From positions 1 to 44,348 of the forward strand of contig CANQDR010000020.1 of assembly GCA_947593615.1 (NCBI GenBank): 44,348 nt of DNA, written 5' to 3'. The DNA comes from an uncultured Clostridia bacterium (GTDB taxonomy: Bacteria; Bacillota; Clostridia; Oscillospirales; Acutalibacteraceae). Within the stretch, counting starts at the first letter, position 1. Every line of letters starts with the position of its first letter. Positions 33,116 through 41,753 of the stretch are shown one piece after another. The notes beneath the pieces were generated by a model. The model was not told the origin of the DNA. It worked only from the letters and a program-made list of their open reading frames with translations, and ran no database searches. The translations under genes were made by a program, and so were the position numbers.

Positions 33116-35152
33116 TTTAAAATATGTGTCGAGCAAATCTTTTGCTACCTGCATTGAATATTTTCCCTTTGCTCCGTGCTCAATGACAACCGCAACTGCA
33201 ACCTCGGGCCTCTCATACGGAGCATAGCATATAAACGTAGTATGGTCGGAGCCTGCATTTTCAGCCGTACCAGTTTTTGCAGCTACCTTTACTTTGTAGT
33301 CTCCGAACATTGAGTAAGCTGTTCCGTCAGGGTTTTGTGTAACCTGTAGCATTGCGTTTTGCACAATATCAAGATTTTCCTGTGAAATCCCGCACGTATC
33401 TTCTACAACTTCATCATAGCTTTTCAGGGTGTTTGTACGTTCATAGTCTGTAATTTTGCTTACAACATGTGTTTTCAGGCGTGTTCCGTTATTCGCAATT
33501 GTTGCGGCATATGTTGCAAGCTGAAGCGGAGTAAACGCATTGTCAGACTGTCCTATTGCCGCCTGAACCGTGTTTCCTGCCTGCCAGCTTGTACTGTCGC
33601 GGCCTGCAAGAAAGCCTTTTGATTCTTCAACCTCAACACCTGTATATTCTCCCAAGCCGAATTTCTCAGAATAAAGATACATTGTTTCTATTCCGAGACG
33701 TCGTCCGGTTTCGGCAAAGAAATAGTTGCAGGACTGAGTTATTGCCCCCGTCACGTTTTCATTGCCGTGATAGTGCATACACTCAACAACATTCGAGGGA
33801 TAATAATCATAATACCGATCGCAGAAGATTTCGGTGTTTTTGTTTATTATTTTTTCCTCAAGCGCAGCGCTCGCAACGCAGGGCTTATAAACCGAACCAC
33901 ACGCAAAACTACCTACAAAGGCTCGGTTATACATCGGCGAATTTTCATCCTTGGCAAGCTTTACATAGTAATCTCCGTACTCGCTGTAGCGGTTGAGATC
34001 ATATGTGGGATAGCTTGCCGCCGCAAGAACGGAAAAGTCCTTAACAGACAGCATTACAACCGCACCTGTTTCACAGTCCTCTCCGTATCCCTTTCCGCCG
34101 TAGGCTTTCTGTTCGGACACTCCCTGCGACTTTGCTCCCTTTACATTTTCAGCAAGCGATTTGACCGCCGTTTTTTGCAGACTGCTGTCAAGAGTAAGAT
34201 AAACAGTATTTCCCGGTTGGGCGTCAATAGTTTCTACGGAGTCAACAATAGTTCCGTCGGAATTTTTCTTGATTATTTTTGTACCGCCCACGCCTTTGAG
34301 CTCATCTTCAAAAGCAAGCTCAATACCGAATTTTCCGATACTGTCGGAAAGCGAATATTCCTTGTTTTTATCCGTCAGGTCTTGGTATTCTTCTTCGGTT
34401 ATTGAGCCTAATGCTCCGATAATATGCGGCGCAAGATCTGGGTCGGACGCGCTTCTTATCATATAGGGCTGAACGTCAACTCCGCTTACTCCCTGAGTGT
34501 TTTCGCTGACAGCACCGACAGTATCGCGGCTTATATCCTTTGCAAAAATATATGGATTGGAGTTTGAATAGTCGGTAATTTCCATATTGTAATGAACCGA
34601 TACAAGATTTCTAAGCTGAGTTTTTGTATAATCGCCGTTGATTTCGTATCTCTGAGCAAGCTTATAAAGGCAGTCCTCCGCTGAGGTGTTTTCATCCATT
34701 CCTAAAAAGTCGGGTGATAAAATCTGCTTTATTTCGTCATCACTGTTCTTTTTATAAACAAATTTGCCGTTTGAATCAAATTCAATAGGCAAGGTATCCT
34801 CCCATTTTTGTTTTGCTGTGTTCATTAAATCAATCAGCGAAAGTGTTGTTCGGTCAATTGTATTTTTATCGGTGTAAAGCTTGTCAAATACAATTCTGTA
34901 GTGAGTTGTGTTTACAACCAGTCCCTGACCGTTCTTGTCGAGTATTTCTCCGCGCGTCGCGTCGGTTTTGACGGTGTAGCTGGTCGAACGTGAGGCAAGC
35001 TGTTTATACTCTTTTCCGTGAATAAGCTGCCAATCAACAAGCCTGCCTGCAAACAGTACAAAAAATACGAGTGTGATTATTATGCTGACAGTTATCGCAG
35101 ATTTCCTGTTTTTATTTTTCTTTTCACGCTTTTTTCGAAATCCCGAACGCAT
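33104..35152 (-). CDS. mrdA: Penicillin-binding protein 2 (elongation transpeptidase)
   Basis: 682 residues. A short charged N-terminus (KKREKKNKNRKSA), one membrane helix, a dimerisation domain and the transpeptidase domain. Active-site motifs are SVYK (nucleophile Ser, in FACGSVYKPC), SCN (ITQSCNYFFAE) and KTGTA. It cross-links peptidoglycan in the elongasome with MreBCD; a RodA partner is not in this locus. A GTG at 35167 is in frame, but the ATG at 35152 has GAGGTGAAG upstream, so I use it. It starts 23 bp after mreD. Confidence 0.92.
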   Translation of the reverse strand: MRSGFRKKREKKNKNRKSAITVSIIITLVFFVLFAGRLVDWQLIHGKEYKQLASRSTSYTVKTDATRGEILDKNGQGLVVNTTHYRIVFDKLYTDKNTIDRTTLSLIDLMNTAKQKWEDTLPIEFDSNGKFVYKKNSDDEIKQILSPDFLGMDENTSAEDCLYKLAQRYEINGDYTKTQLRNLVSVHYNMEITDYSNSNPYIFAKDISRDTVGAVSENTQGVSGVDVQPYMIRSASDPDLAPHIIGALGSITEEEYQDLTDKNKEYSLSDSIGKFGIELAFEDELKGVGGTKIIKKNSDGTIVDSVETIDAQPGNTVYLTLDSSLQKTAVKSLAENVKGAKSQGVSEQKAYGGKGYGEDCETGAVVMLSVKDFSVLAAASYPTYDLNRYSEYGDYYVKLAKDENSPMYNRAFVGSFACGSVYKPCVASAALEEKIINKNTEIFCDRYYDYYPSNVVECMHYHGNENVTGAITQSCNYFFAETGRRLGIETMYLYSEKFGLGEYTGVEVEESKGFLAGRDSTSWQAGNTVQAAIGQSDNAFTPLQLATYAATIANNGTRLKTHVVSKITDYERTNTLKSYDEVVEDTCGISQENLDIVQNAMLQVTQNPDGTAYSMFGDYKVKVAAKTGTAENAGSDHTTFICYAPYERPEVAVAVVIEHGAKGKYSMQVAKDLLDTYFKSGR

Positions 35153-35175
35153 AACTTCACCTCGCACTTTTTAAT

Positions 35176-35697
35176 TTATAATTTATTGTTCAAATTGTTC
35201 AAATTTTTATAAAGAAATCCGTTTAAAAAATAAAGCGGAAATATCATAACAAACGTATATATAATTCTTGAAATATAATGGTTCACAAAAAGGACTTCGC
35301 TGTCGGGAACACCAGAAAACACCGTAAAAATCAGAAAATAAAGCCCGATTAAGACAGGAACGGCAATTACTGAAATAATTGAAACAGAAATAAAATTAGG
35401 CGAAAAATATGTTTTAAATATGTGTGCCTCCGCATAACAGATTACCGTCAGCAGTATGGCAAAAAAACCTATGCTTCCGCCCGTTGCAATGTCTGTAAGG
35501 ACACCGCAGACTGCGCCGAAAATAAGCGAGGGAATTTTGTTTTCCTTACCCGCAATTGAAAGAGCCGCAGGAATTAACAGCAAGGGCTTACTGCCCAATA
35601 TTTCGGGAATTAAATTCGGTGTTCCCTGCAAAACATAAAGTATCAGGATTTCGAGCGAATAGGCAAAATATAAAAAAAACTTACGATTTATTTTCAT
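35176..35697 (-). CDS. mreD: Rod shape-determining protein MreD
   Basis: 173 residues with five or six hydrophobic segments, the typical MreD size and topology. Conserved elements are LVLQGTPNLIPEI-like N-terminal residues, a GAVCGVLTDIATGGSIGF segment and an FLYKNL end. MreD links MreC to the membrane elongasome. Its start overlaps the mreC stop by four bases (ATGA). Confidence 0.88.
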   Translation of the reverse strand: MKINRKFFLYFAYSLEILILYVLQGTPNLIPEILGSKPLLLIPAALSIAGKENKIPSLIFGAVCGVLTDIATGGSIGFFAILLTVICYAEAHIFKTYFSPNFISVSIISVIAVPVLIGLYFLIFTVFSGVPDSEVLFVNHYISRIIYTFVMIFPLYFLNGFLYKNLNNLNNKL

Positions 35698-36527
35698 TGC
35701 TTCTGTTTTACCTCGCCTTTTGAATTAAAATCGGTAATTACAGCGGCGGCGGTAATACTGCGTATGTCCTCAAACGGTTCAATTACCGCGTAGCGTGAGG
35801 TGTCATATGAATCGAACTTTATCTCCGTCACCTTGCCGATAATCAGATTTCCCGGATAAACTCCTCCTGTGCCCGAAGTGACGACCATATTGCCTTTTTT
35901 TATTTTGTTGTTTTCCGCAAGCTTTGTAAGGCTTGTCTGATTTTTGTCGCACAGAGCCGTGCTTCCGCTTACAACTCCGCTGTCTCCTGTCTGTTTATCA
36001 ATTGCTCCCGCTTTTGTGTCGGGAGAAAGAATTGTCTTTACCTTACAGGTACTTGCGTCAACCTGACACACCCATCCTACAAGACCGTTTTCGGTGATGA
36101 CAGGGTCGTTTGTGCTGACGTTTGCAGACGAACCTACATCAAGAGTAAAAGAGTAGAAATCGTCATTTGTGTCGCGCTTTATAACAGACGCTGGCTGAAT
36201 TGTGTATGACGGGTTTTGTTTTTTTAAATCGTAATATTTCCAAAGACGGCTGTTTTCAGCTTTAATGTCATAATAATCGGCAAGCTGTTCCCTTAACTCC
36301 GCATTTTCCTGCCTGAGCCGCTCATTTTCGGCTTTGAGATCGTTATAGCTGGCGGTATCGGCACTTGCCGTTGCCGCTGCGCTTACCTGAAAAAGCCCTC
36401 GCGTAAAACCGTTAATCACGCTTGAAATCACCGAATTGTCAGCAAGAGAGAAAACACTCATCACTAAAAGTATGACGAGCGTAATAATGAGAACTTTAAA
36501 ATTTTTATTATGTAAAAATTTTTTCAT
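35694..36527 (-). CDS. mreC: Rod shape-determining protein MreC
   Basis: 277 residues: N-terminal membrane helix (VLIITLVILLVMSVFSLA), coiled coil (LKAENERLRQENAELREQL) and the beta-barrel domain (DVGSSANVSTNDPVI, GLVGWVCQVD, SGTGGVYPGNLIIGKV). The frame is open to 36647, but that part crosses the palindrome at 36552-36570. The ATG at 36527 with AAGGAG upstream begins the expected MKKFLHNKNFK, so I chose it. Separated from mreB by a 431-bp repeat-filled spacer, unusually long for this gene pair. Confidence 0.9.
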   Translation of the reverse strand: MKKFLHNKNFKVLIITLVILLVMSVFSLADNSVISSVINGFTRGLFQVSAAATASADTASYNDLKAENERLRQENAELREQLADYYDIKAENSRLWKYYDLKKQNPSYTIQPASVIKRDTNDDFYSFTLDVGSSANVSTNDPVITENGLVGWVCQVDASTCKVKTILSPDTKAGAIDKQTGDSGVVSGSTALCDKNQTSLTKLAENNKIKKGNMVVTSGTGGVYPGNLIIGKVTEIKFDSYDTSRYAVIEPFEDIRSITAAAVITDFNSKGEVKQKQ

Positions 36528-36551
36528 AAATATTTTACATCTCCTTTGCCT

Positions 36552-36570
36552 GCCCGTCGTGACGACGGGC
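36552..36570 (-). promoter_or_regulatory. Perfect 19-bp palindrome before mreC
   Basis: GCCCGTCGTGACGACGGGC: nine-base arms around one G, 25 bp upstream of the mreC start and next to its ribosome site. It could be a protein operator or a very short-loop RNA hairpin that limits mreC translation. No T-run follows in either direction. Confidence 0.5.
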
Positions 36571-36630
36571 GCAATTAAAGCGGACAACGGACATCTGTCG
36601 GACATTAATGGTTTTTTATTTATTAAATCG

Positions 36631-36952
36631 ATCTGCCCGACTTGCAAACGGCATAATATCTACACTATAATCACGGTCGGGCATTCACGTTATTTTATTT
36701 ATTAAAGCTATTTGCTCAAATTGCGAATGGTATTAATCCCTTGTCACATTACCTTCGGGCATTAACCGTTTCTATGTTAGTCCTATCTGCTCGACCTGCA
36801 AACGGTATCATATCTGCACTATAATCACGGTCGGGCATTTACGTTATTTTATTTACTAAAGCTATCTTCTCAAATTGCGAATGGTATTAACCAGTTATTA
36901 CGTTACCTTCGGTCATTAACGGCTTTTTATATACTTACCTATCTGCTCGAAA
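36631..36952 (+). repeat. Tandem repeat, about 77 bp unit, four copies plus a partial
   Basis: Units begin near 36631, 36710, 36785, 36864 and 36941 (spacing 79, 75, 79, 77). Units alternate in type, so the best match is at 154-156 bp. Shared words are ATCTGCTCGA, CTGCAAACGGTAT or TTGCGAATGGTAT, ACTATAATCACGGTCGGGCA and ACGTTATTTTATTTA. It fills most of the 431-bp spacer between mreB and mreC. I see no ORF. A candidate promoter inside cannot be fixed. Confidence 0.72.
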
Positions 36953-36958
36953 TAAAAA

Positions 36959-37969
36959 TTATCGGTTGTGCTTGTACTGAATTCCTGCAGGCTTGCCCAG
37001 TCTTTTTCCTGCTCCGTCAACAACGCAGTCAAGCGGACTTTCGGCAACGTGAACGGGCATACCCGTCTGCTGCATTACGAGCATATCAAGTCCTCTGAGC
37101 AGAGCGCCGCCGCCTGTCAGCATAATTCCGCGGTCTATTATGTCGGCAGAAAGCTCGGGAGGAGTTTTTTCAAGCGTTGTTTTTATCGCCTCGACAATCG
37201 TCATAAGCGGGTCGGCAAGCGCGTCGCGCACTTCCTTAGCTGTAATTGTAATATCCTTAGGAAGTCCGTCAACAAGATTTCTGCCTTTTACAACAAGACT
37301 TTTTTCATCCTCATAGGGGTACGCCGAACCGATTTTTATCTTTATATCTTCTGCGGTACGTTCACCTATAAGCAGATTGTATTTTTTCTTGATGTAAGTT
37401 GAAATTGCCTCGTCAAATTTATCGCCTGCAACACGCACCGAACACGCCGTAACAATGTCACCCAGCGAAATTACGGCAACCTCGCTTGTGCCGCCGCCGA
37501 TGTCAACGACCATACTTCCTATAGGTTCGTCAACAGGCATTCCTGCTCCGATTGCCGCCGCCATAGGCTCTTCGATCAGGATAACCGGAGGCTTTGCGCC
37601 TGCCTCGTATGCCGCGTCCTCAACCGCCTTGCGCTCAACCTCCGTAACGCCCGTAGGCATACATATAATTACATGGGGTTTGCTGAAAATTCCCGGCTTA
37701 ACCGCTTTTTTTATGAAATGCTGAAGCATTTTAGCGGTAATTTTAAAATCGGCAATAACACCGTCCTTCAGCGGACGAACAGCTACAATACTCCCCGGTG
37801 TTCTTCCAATCATATCTTTAGCCTGAGAGCCTACCGCAAGCACATTATCTGTTCTGATGTCAACTGCTACGACAGACGGCTCGCGCAGGATTATACCCTT
37901 ACCTTTGAGGCATACAAGAGTATTGGCTGTGCCAAGGTCAATTCCTATATCTTTTGAAAATGAAAACAA
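36959..37969 (-). CDS. mreB: Rod shape-determining actin MreB
   Basis: 336 residues. Actin-fold phosphate 1 motif is [13 protein letters not shown] near the start, phosphate 2 is [15 protein letters not shown], and the adenosine motif is [12 protein letters not shown]. MreB filaments direct wall growth with MreC, MreD and PBP2, which follow on this strand. The start is TTG with AAGGGG eight bases ahead. The C-terminus ends [11 protein letters not shown], and the repeat array begins at its stop codon. Confidence 0.93.
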   Translation of the reverse strand: MFSFSKDIGIDLGTANTLVCLKGKGIILREPSVVAVDIRTDNVLAVGSQAKDMIGRTPGSIVAVRPLKDGVIADFKITAKMLQHFIKKAVKPGIFSKPHVIICMPTGVTEVERKAVEDAAYEAGAKPPVILIEEPMAAAIGAGMPVDEPIGSMVVDIGGGTSEVAVISLGDIVTACSVRVAGDKFDEAISTYIKKKYNLLIGERTAEDIKIKIGSAYPYEDEKSLVVKGRNLVDGLPKDITITAKEVRDALADPLMTIVEAIKTTLEKTPPELSADIIDRGIMLTGGGALLRGLDMLVMQQTGMPVHVAESPLDCVVDGAGKRLGKPAGIQYKHNR

Positions 37970-38178
37970 TTTAATCGCCCCTTCGATACATAATCAGCAC
38001 AAAATTCTGTAAGTAATATGACTTTTATATTTTTAACGGCCTATGATGTTTTGCTGTTTCGTCCGTTTTTAAGAAGAATATATCTGCACTCTTATTACAT
38101 ATATAAAATTATTATATAATGATATGCGCTGTTAATTCAACGATATATTGTCGAATTTTTATAAGTGTATAGCATTAA

Positions 38179-38619
38179 TTAAAAAGACCCTGTTGAGCCG
38201 AAGCCGCCTTCTCCGCGTTTGGTATCGGAAAGCTCGTCCGCTTCAACAATATCAGGAGTGAGAACAGGCGCAATAACCATTTGCGCAATTCGCTCATCAG
38301 GCTCAATTACATAAGGTTTGTCGGAAACATTGCAAAGTCCTGCGCAGATTTCACCTCGGTAATCGCTGTCAATTACACCTACGCCGTTTGAAAGGCAAAT
38401 TCCGTGCTTAACGCCGAGACCGCTGCGCGCATAGAGGAATGCGGCGCAGGTATTGTCGGGAAGCTCAATTGCTATGCCCGTAGGAACAACAGCGAGCTGT
38501 CCGGGAGCAAGCGTTATTCTCTCGTCAATACAGGCATAAAGGTCCATTCCTGCCGAACCGTTTGTTGCTCTTTTGGGGATTTTTGCGTTTGCTTTAAGCT
38601 TTTTTATTTTGAGTGTCAT
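38179..38619 (-). CDS. dut: dUTP diphosphatase
   Basis: 146 residues of the trimeric dUTPase family with all five motifs: GSAGMDLYA, ARSGLGVKHG, NGVGVIDSDYRGEI, DERIAQMVIAPV and the C-terminal RGEGGFGSTG that closes over the nucleotide. It removes dUTP and supplies dUMP for dTMP. An ATG at 38628 abuts the AAGGA; the ATG at 38619 is eight bases from it, so I use that. Gaps on both sides (209 and 158 bp) are AT-rich without recognisable genes. Confidence 0.93.
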   Translation of the reverse strand: MTLKIKKLKANAKIPKRATNGSAGMDLYACIDERITLAPGQLAVVPTGIAIELPDNTCAAFLYARSGLGVKHGICLSNGVGVIDSDYRGEICAGLCNVSDKPYVIEPDERIAQMVIAPVLTPDIVEADELSDTKRGEGGFGSTGSF

Positions 38620-38786
38620 TTTTATCATCCTTCATTTCCTGCAAATTTTGCAATTTTCATTCAAATTTATTTTTAATTTTCCTTATTGAAATTCTCATTT
38701 GGAAAATAAATTTGTGTATATTTCGTTATGCGAATTTTTTATAATTCCGCTCAAAAAAATTACATTTTTTTAACATTAGTAACATT

Positions 38787-40850
38787 TTATTCAACACCCC
38801 TTTTATATAAACCTCGTGTGAATTTGCAATTTAACATTGAAATCCAGTTAAAATCTTTAATGTTTTCCACGTTTTCCACATAGTTTTCCACAGTAAACGT
38901 CAAAACATTGAAAGTTGTGGAAAGCTTTGAAATTTCCTCACAAGCAATAAAAAGAGGCACGCAATTTAAAATTTCTGTGCAGTTTCCGTCACATTTAAGA
39001 TAAAACATCTTATTTTTTCTATCCGTCATTTTTGAGCGGTTTTTGCAGGATTTGCAATCAATGCCTGCGCTTTTATTCGGACAATTTCGGCACAGCATAA
39101 GCGGCAGGTAGCCATAGCTTATTATCCCTCTGCCGATGTTTCCTCCAAGTGCGTTAATGCGCTCGAATGTAAGCTCAAAACTAAGTTCACAGTCCTTGAT
39201 TCCGTATTCTTCCGCCCAAAGCAGGTCAAACGTATTGACAATATTAAGACCGAAACCGCCGTGCAAAACCATGCCAAGCTGTTTTGCAATATGCAATGCG
39301 CCTATGTTGTGACAAAGCACATCGGTTATTCCCGCTTCTTTAACTTTTTTAAGCTGATTTTCAATCTGCACTTCTCTGCCGAACATTCCTCTGGGAACTT
39401 CGACTCCTATATTGTAGTTCTCCGCCGCAAGGCGCTTTATTTCATTTATATTGGAAAACAGCGGAACGAAAACAAGCTCACATTCCTTAAAACCTGCCCC
39501 GAGATTTGTGTTAGCAAATCTTGCCCGAACAGCCGATTTATTTTCATTATATGGTTTATAATAAGAGAAAACATTAACATCATTTATTCTGTAATTATTA
39601 ACCGTTTCACGCTTTTTGTCAAGCTCTGAAAGAGCCTCTCTCCTGAGCTGATTCAGGACAGAAAGCGGAAGCGAAACATCACTGTCAATATTAATTTCAA
39701 GGTTCTCAAAGCGATACGCCGTACCGCCTGTTTTGCACAGCTGAGTAATGCACTTTTCTGCGCTGAGAGGAATTTTTACCGCCTTTTCGCATATAAGGTC
39801 AGCAGTTTTTGTGACGGTATTTTTGCCGTCGGTAACTTTCAGCAACGGCATTTCTCCTGTTTTTGCAGTAAAAATGCCGCTTATATCTACGTTCTGTATC
39901 TCGTCCTTATAGCTTTGGCGAATTGACGAAAAAAGTTTTTCGTCAGCGGATACAACATCATCCTTTGTGCGTGTGCCAAACATTTCTTTTCCCGCTGCAC
40001 CAGTAAAATATCCGTCGGTAAAGCCTGTTCTTGAAAAAACCGCCTTTAAAAAAGCCGATGTTTCCTCGCTTACAAAACCTATGTCACGCTGTTCTCTGCA
40101 CGCACGCACAGCAGCGGCAACATATTCTGGACGTTTCATTCTTCCCTCAATTTTTGCAGAAGCGACACCTATTGCTTCAAGCTCGCCGATATGTTTTATC
40201 AGACTGTTATCTTTCAGGCTGAGAGCATAACCGTTTTTATTATTTCCTACAGAAAAAGGAAGTCGGCAGGTCTGAGCGCAGGCTCCTCTGTTTCCGCTTC
40301 GTGAACCGAGCATTGCGCTGAAATAGCACTGGCCCGAAACGCACATACACAGCGCGCCGTGAACAAACACTTCAAGCTCAATCGGAATCTGAGCCGCCTT
40401 TGCAATTTCATCTCGGCTCATTTCTCTTGCGAGGACTACTCTCTTAAATCCCATTTCATAAAGAGCCCTCACGCCAGACGCAGTATGAATACTCATCTGA
40501 GTTGACGCGTGCAGGGGCATATCGGGCACAAGCATTTTAGCAAGTCTTGCGACGCCCATATTCTGAACAATGAGCGCGTCTGCGTCCGCTTTTGCCGCTG
40601 AGATTATACACTCTTTGAGTCGTTCAAATTCATCATCAAAAACCAAGGTATTTACTGTTACATACACCTTAACTCCGTGAATATGACAGTATGCGACAGC
40701 TCTTTTTAATTCATCCTCATCAAAGTTTTGTGCCGAAGCGCGCGCAGAAAATGATTTTTGTCCGACATAAACAGCGTCCGCTCCGCTTCTTACGGCGGCA
40801 ACAACGCTGTCAAAACCTCCTGCCGGAGCAAGAATCTCAATCTTTCTCAT
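38787..40850 (-). CDS. U32 peptidase family protein, RlhA/YdcP-like with DUF3656
   Basis: About 687 residues. The N-terminal U32 barrel starts KIEILAPAGGFDSVVAAVRS and includes ADAVYVGQ, EVFVHGALCMC and the Cys-rich GNRGACAQTCRLPF. A collagenase-like DUF3656 region follows, then a second barrel-like part with a Cys cluster (LCRNCPNKSAGIDCKSCKNR). E. coli RlhA of this family hydroxylates 23S rRNA C2501; the same role here is inference. ATGs at 40865 and 40850 are both possible without a clear ribosome site. The start overlaps the end of zapA, so translation is coupled. Confidence 0.85.
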   Translation of the reverse strand: MRKIEILAPAGGFDSVVAAVRSGADAVYVGQKSFSARASAQNFDEDELKRAVAYCHIHGVKVYVTVNTLVFDDEFERLKECIISAAKADADALIVQNMGVARLAKMLVPDMPLHASTQMSIHTASGVRALYEMGFKRVVLAREMSRDEIAKAAQIPIELEVFVHGALCMCVSGQCYFSAMLGSRSGNRGACAQTCRLPFSVGNNKNGYALSLKDNSLIKHIGELEAIGVASAKIEGRMKRPEYVAAAVRACREQRDIGFVSEETSAFLKAVFSRTGFTDGYFTGAAGKEMFGTRTKDDVVSADEKLFSSIRQSYKDEIQNVDISGIFTAKTGEMPLLKVTDGKNTVTKTADLICEKAVKIPLSAEKCITQLCKTGGTAYRFENLEINIDSDVSLPLSVLNQLRREALSELDKKRETVNNYRINDVNVFSYYKPYNENKSAVRARFANTNLGAGFKECELVFVPLFSNINEIKRLAAENYNIGVEVPRGMFGREVQIENQLKKVKEAGITDVLCHNIGALHIAKQLGMVLHGGFGLNIVNTFDLLWAEEYGIKDCELSFELTFERINALGGNIGRGIISYGYLPLMLCRNCPNKSAGIDCKSCKNRSKMTDRKNKMFYLKCDGNCTEILNCVPLFIACEEISKLSTTFNVLTFTVENYVENVENIKDFNWISMLNCKFTRGLYKRGVE

Positions 40851-41373
40851 TTTTATCGTCATCAAAAAGCGAATACTGCCTCATAGGCACATAACCCATA
40901 AGTTTTTCGTTTTTCTTTTCCTGCGGAGTTTTTTCAATTACCTCAGGTTTTTGTTTCCCGTTCTTGTTGCCGTCGGATTTTTTAAGCTCTTCATTTTCCC
41001 TCGAAAGAACCGAAAGCTGTTGCTCAATAGCCTTTATGCGCTTGACAAGTCGAGTGTTTTCATTGATGGCCTCTGTAAGTTTTTCCTTGTATTCTTTGCA
41101 CATTTTATTGAGGTCGTTTGTCTGATGAATAATCATGTCCGCCTTTTCTACTACATCCTTGTTTCTTTTTACAGCTTTGTTGCGGTCATCACAGAAATCA
41201 AGAGCGGCAAGCACGGCACAGTCGCGGGTATCAAGATGTTTGCTGTTCTGAGCCGCCTTTCTTATATGCTTTATTACATCCTGAGCAACAGAATTAACAT
41301 ATTTCTCGTCGTCAGAGGTTATAAGGGTGTAATTTCTTCCCTCAATCTGTACTCTTACACTTTTCTTATCCAT
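40837..41373 (-). CDS. zapA: Cell division protein ZapA
   Basis: 178 residues, longer than the usual 85-110. The N-terminal ZapA domain (VRVQIEGRNYTLI, YVNSVAQDVIKHI, AVLAALDFCDD) is followed by a coiled coil (about 75-135) and a Lys/Glu-rich tail ending YSLFDDDKNEKD. ZapA tetramers cross-link FtsZ filaments. Pairing with a U32 gene downstream is common in Clostridia. AGGAGTGGAG precedes the ATG. Confidence 0.88.
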   Translation of the reverse strand: MDKKSVRVQIEGRNYTLITSDDEKYVNSVAQDVIKHIRKAAQNSKHLDTRDCAVLAALDFCDDRNKAVKRNKDVVEKADMIIHQTNDLNKMCKEYKEKLTEAINENTRLVKRIKAIEQQLSVLSRENEELKKSDGNKNGKQKPEVIEKTPQEKKNEKLMGYVPMRQYSLFDDDKNEKD

Positions 41374-41610
41374 AAAAACTCCACTCCTTAATTTTTAGTC
41401 CAATTTAAGCGACGCTCTTTTGATTAAGTCAGTTCAAGAGAATATTGCCGATATTTTATAGTTATAATAAGTTTGCTTAATAAACAACTATCCAATTTAG
41501 ATTATAATATAATTTCTGTAAATATAAAAGAGATATTTTAATATTGTAACAATATTTTTGATATTAAGGTATAGATATATTAATGTTTTTTGCTTTTTCA
41601 CTCTTTTTGA

Positions 41611-41639
41611 TTGAAAACATATTAAAAATGTGTTAGAAT
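41611..41639 (+). promoter_or_regulatory. Extended -10 promoter of the amylase gene
   Basis: TTGAAA (41611-41616), 17-bp spacer, then TGT-TAGAAT (41631-41639). Transcription would begin near 41646, about 108 bases before the chosen start codon. The divergent spacer 41374-41610 toward zapA is AT-rich and holds no gene I can support. Confidence 0.7.
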
Positions 41640-41753
41640 CTTATATAAAAAGGCGGTTATATCCGGCGCAAAATACATAAATTATTTTGTTTTTGGCTGA
41701 TGACTGACAAAAACAATTTTACGGAATATTATTTAACACAGGGAAGTGATTAT

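Noticed and set aside
33556..34405. Long + strand open frames opposite PBP2
   Set aside because: They are antisense shadows of the mrdA codons, with no ribosome sites and no recognisable domains.
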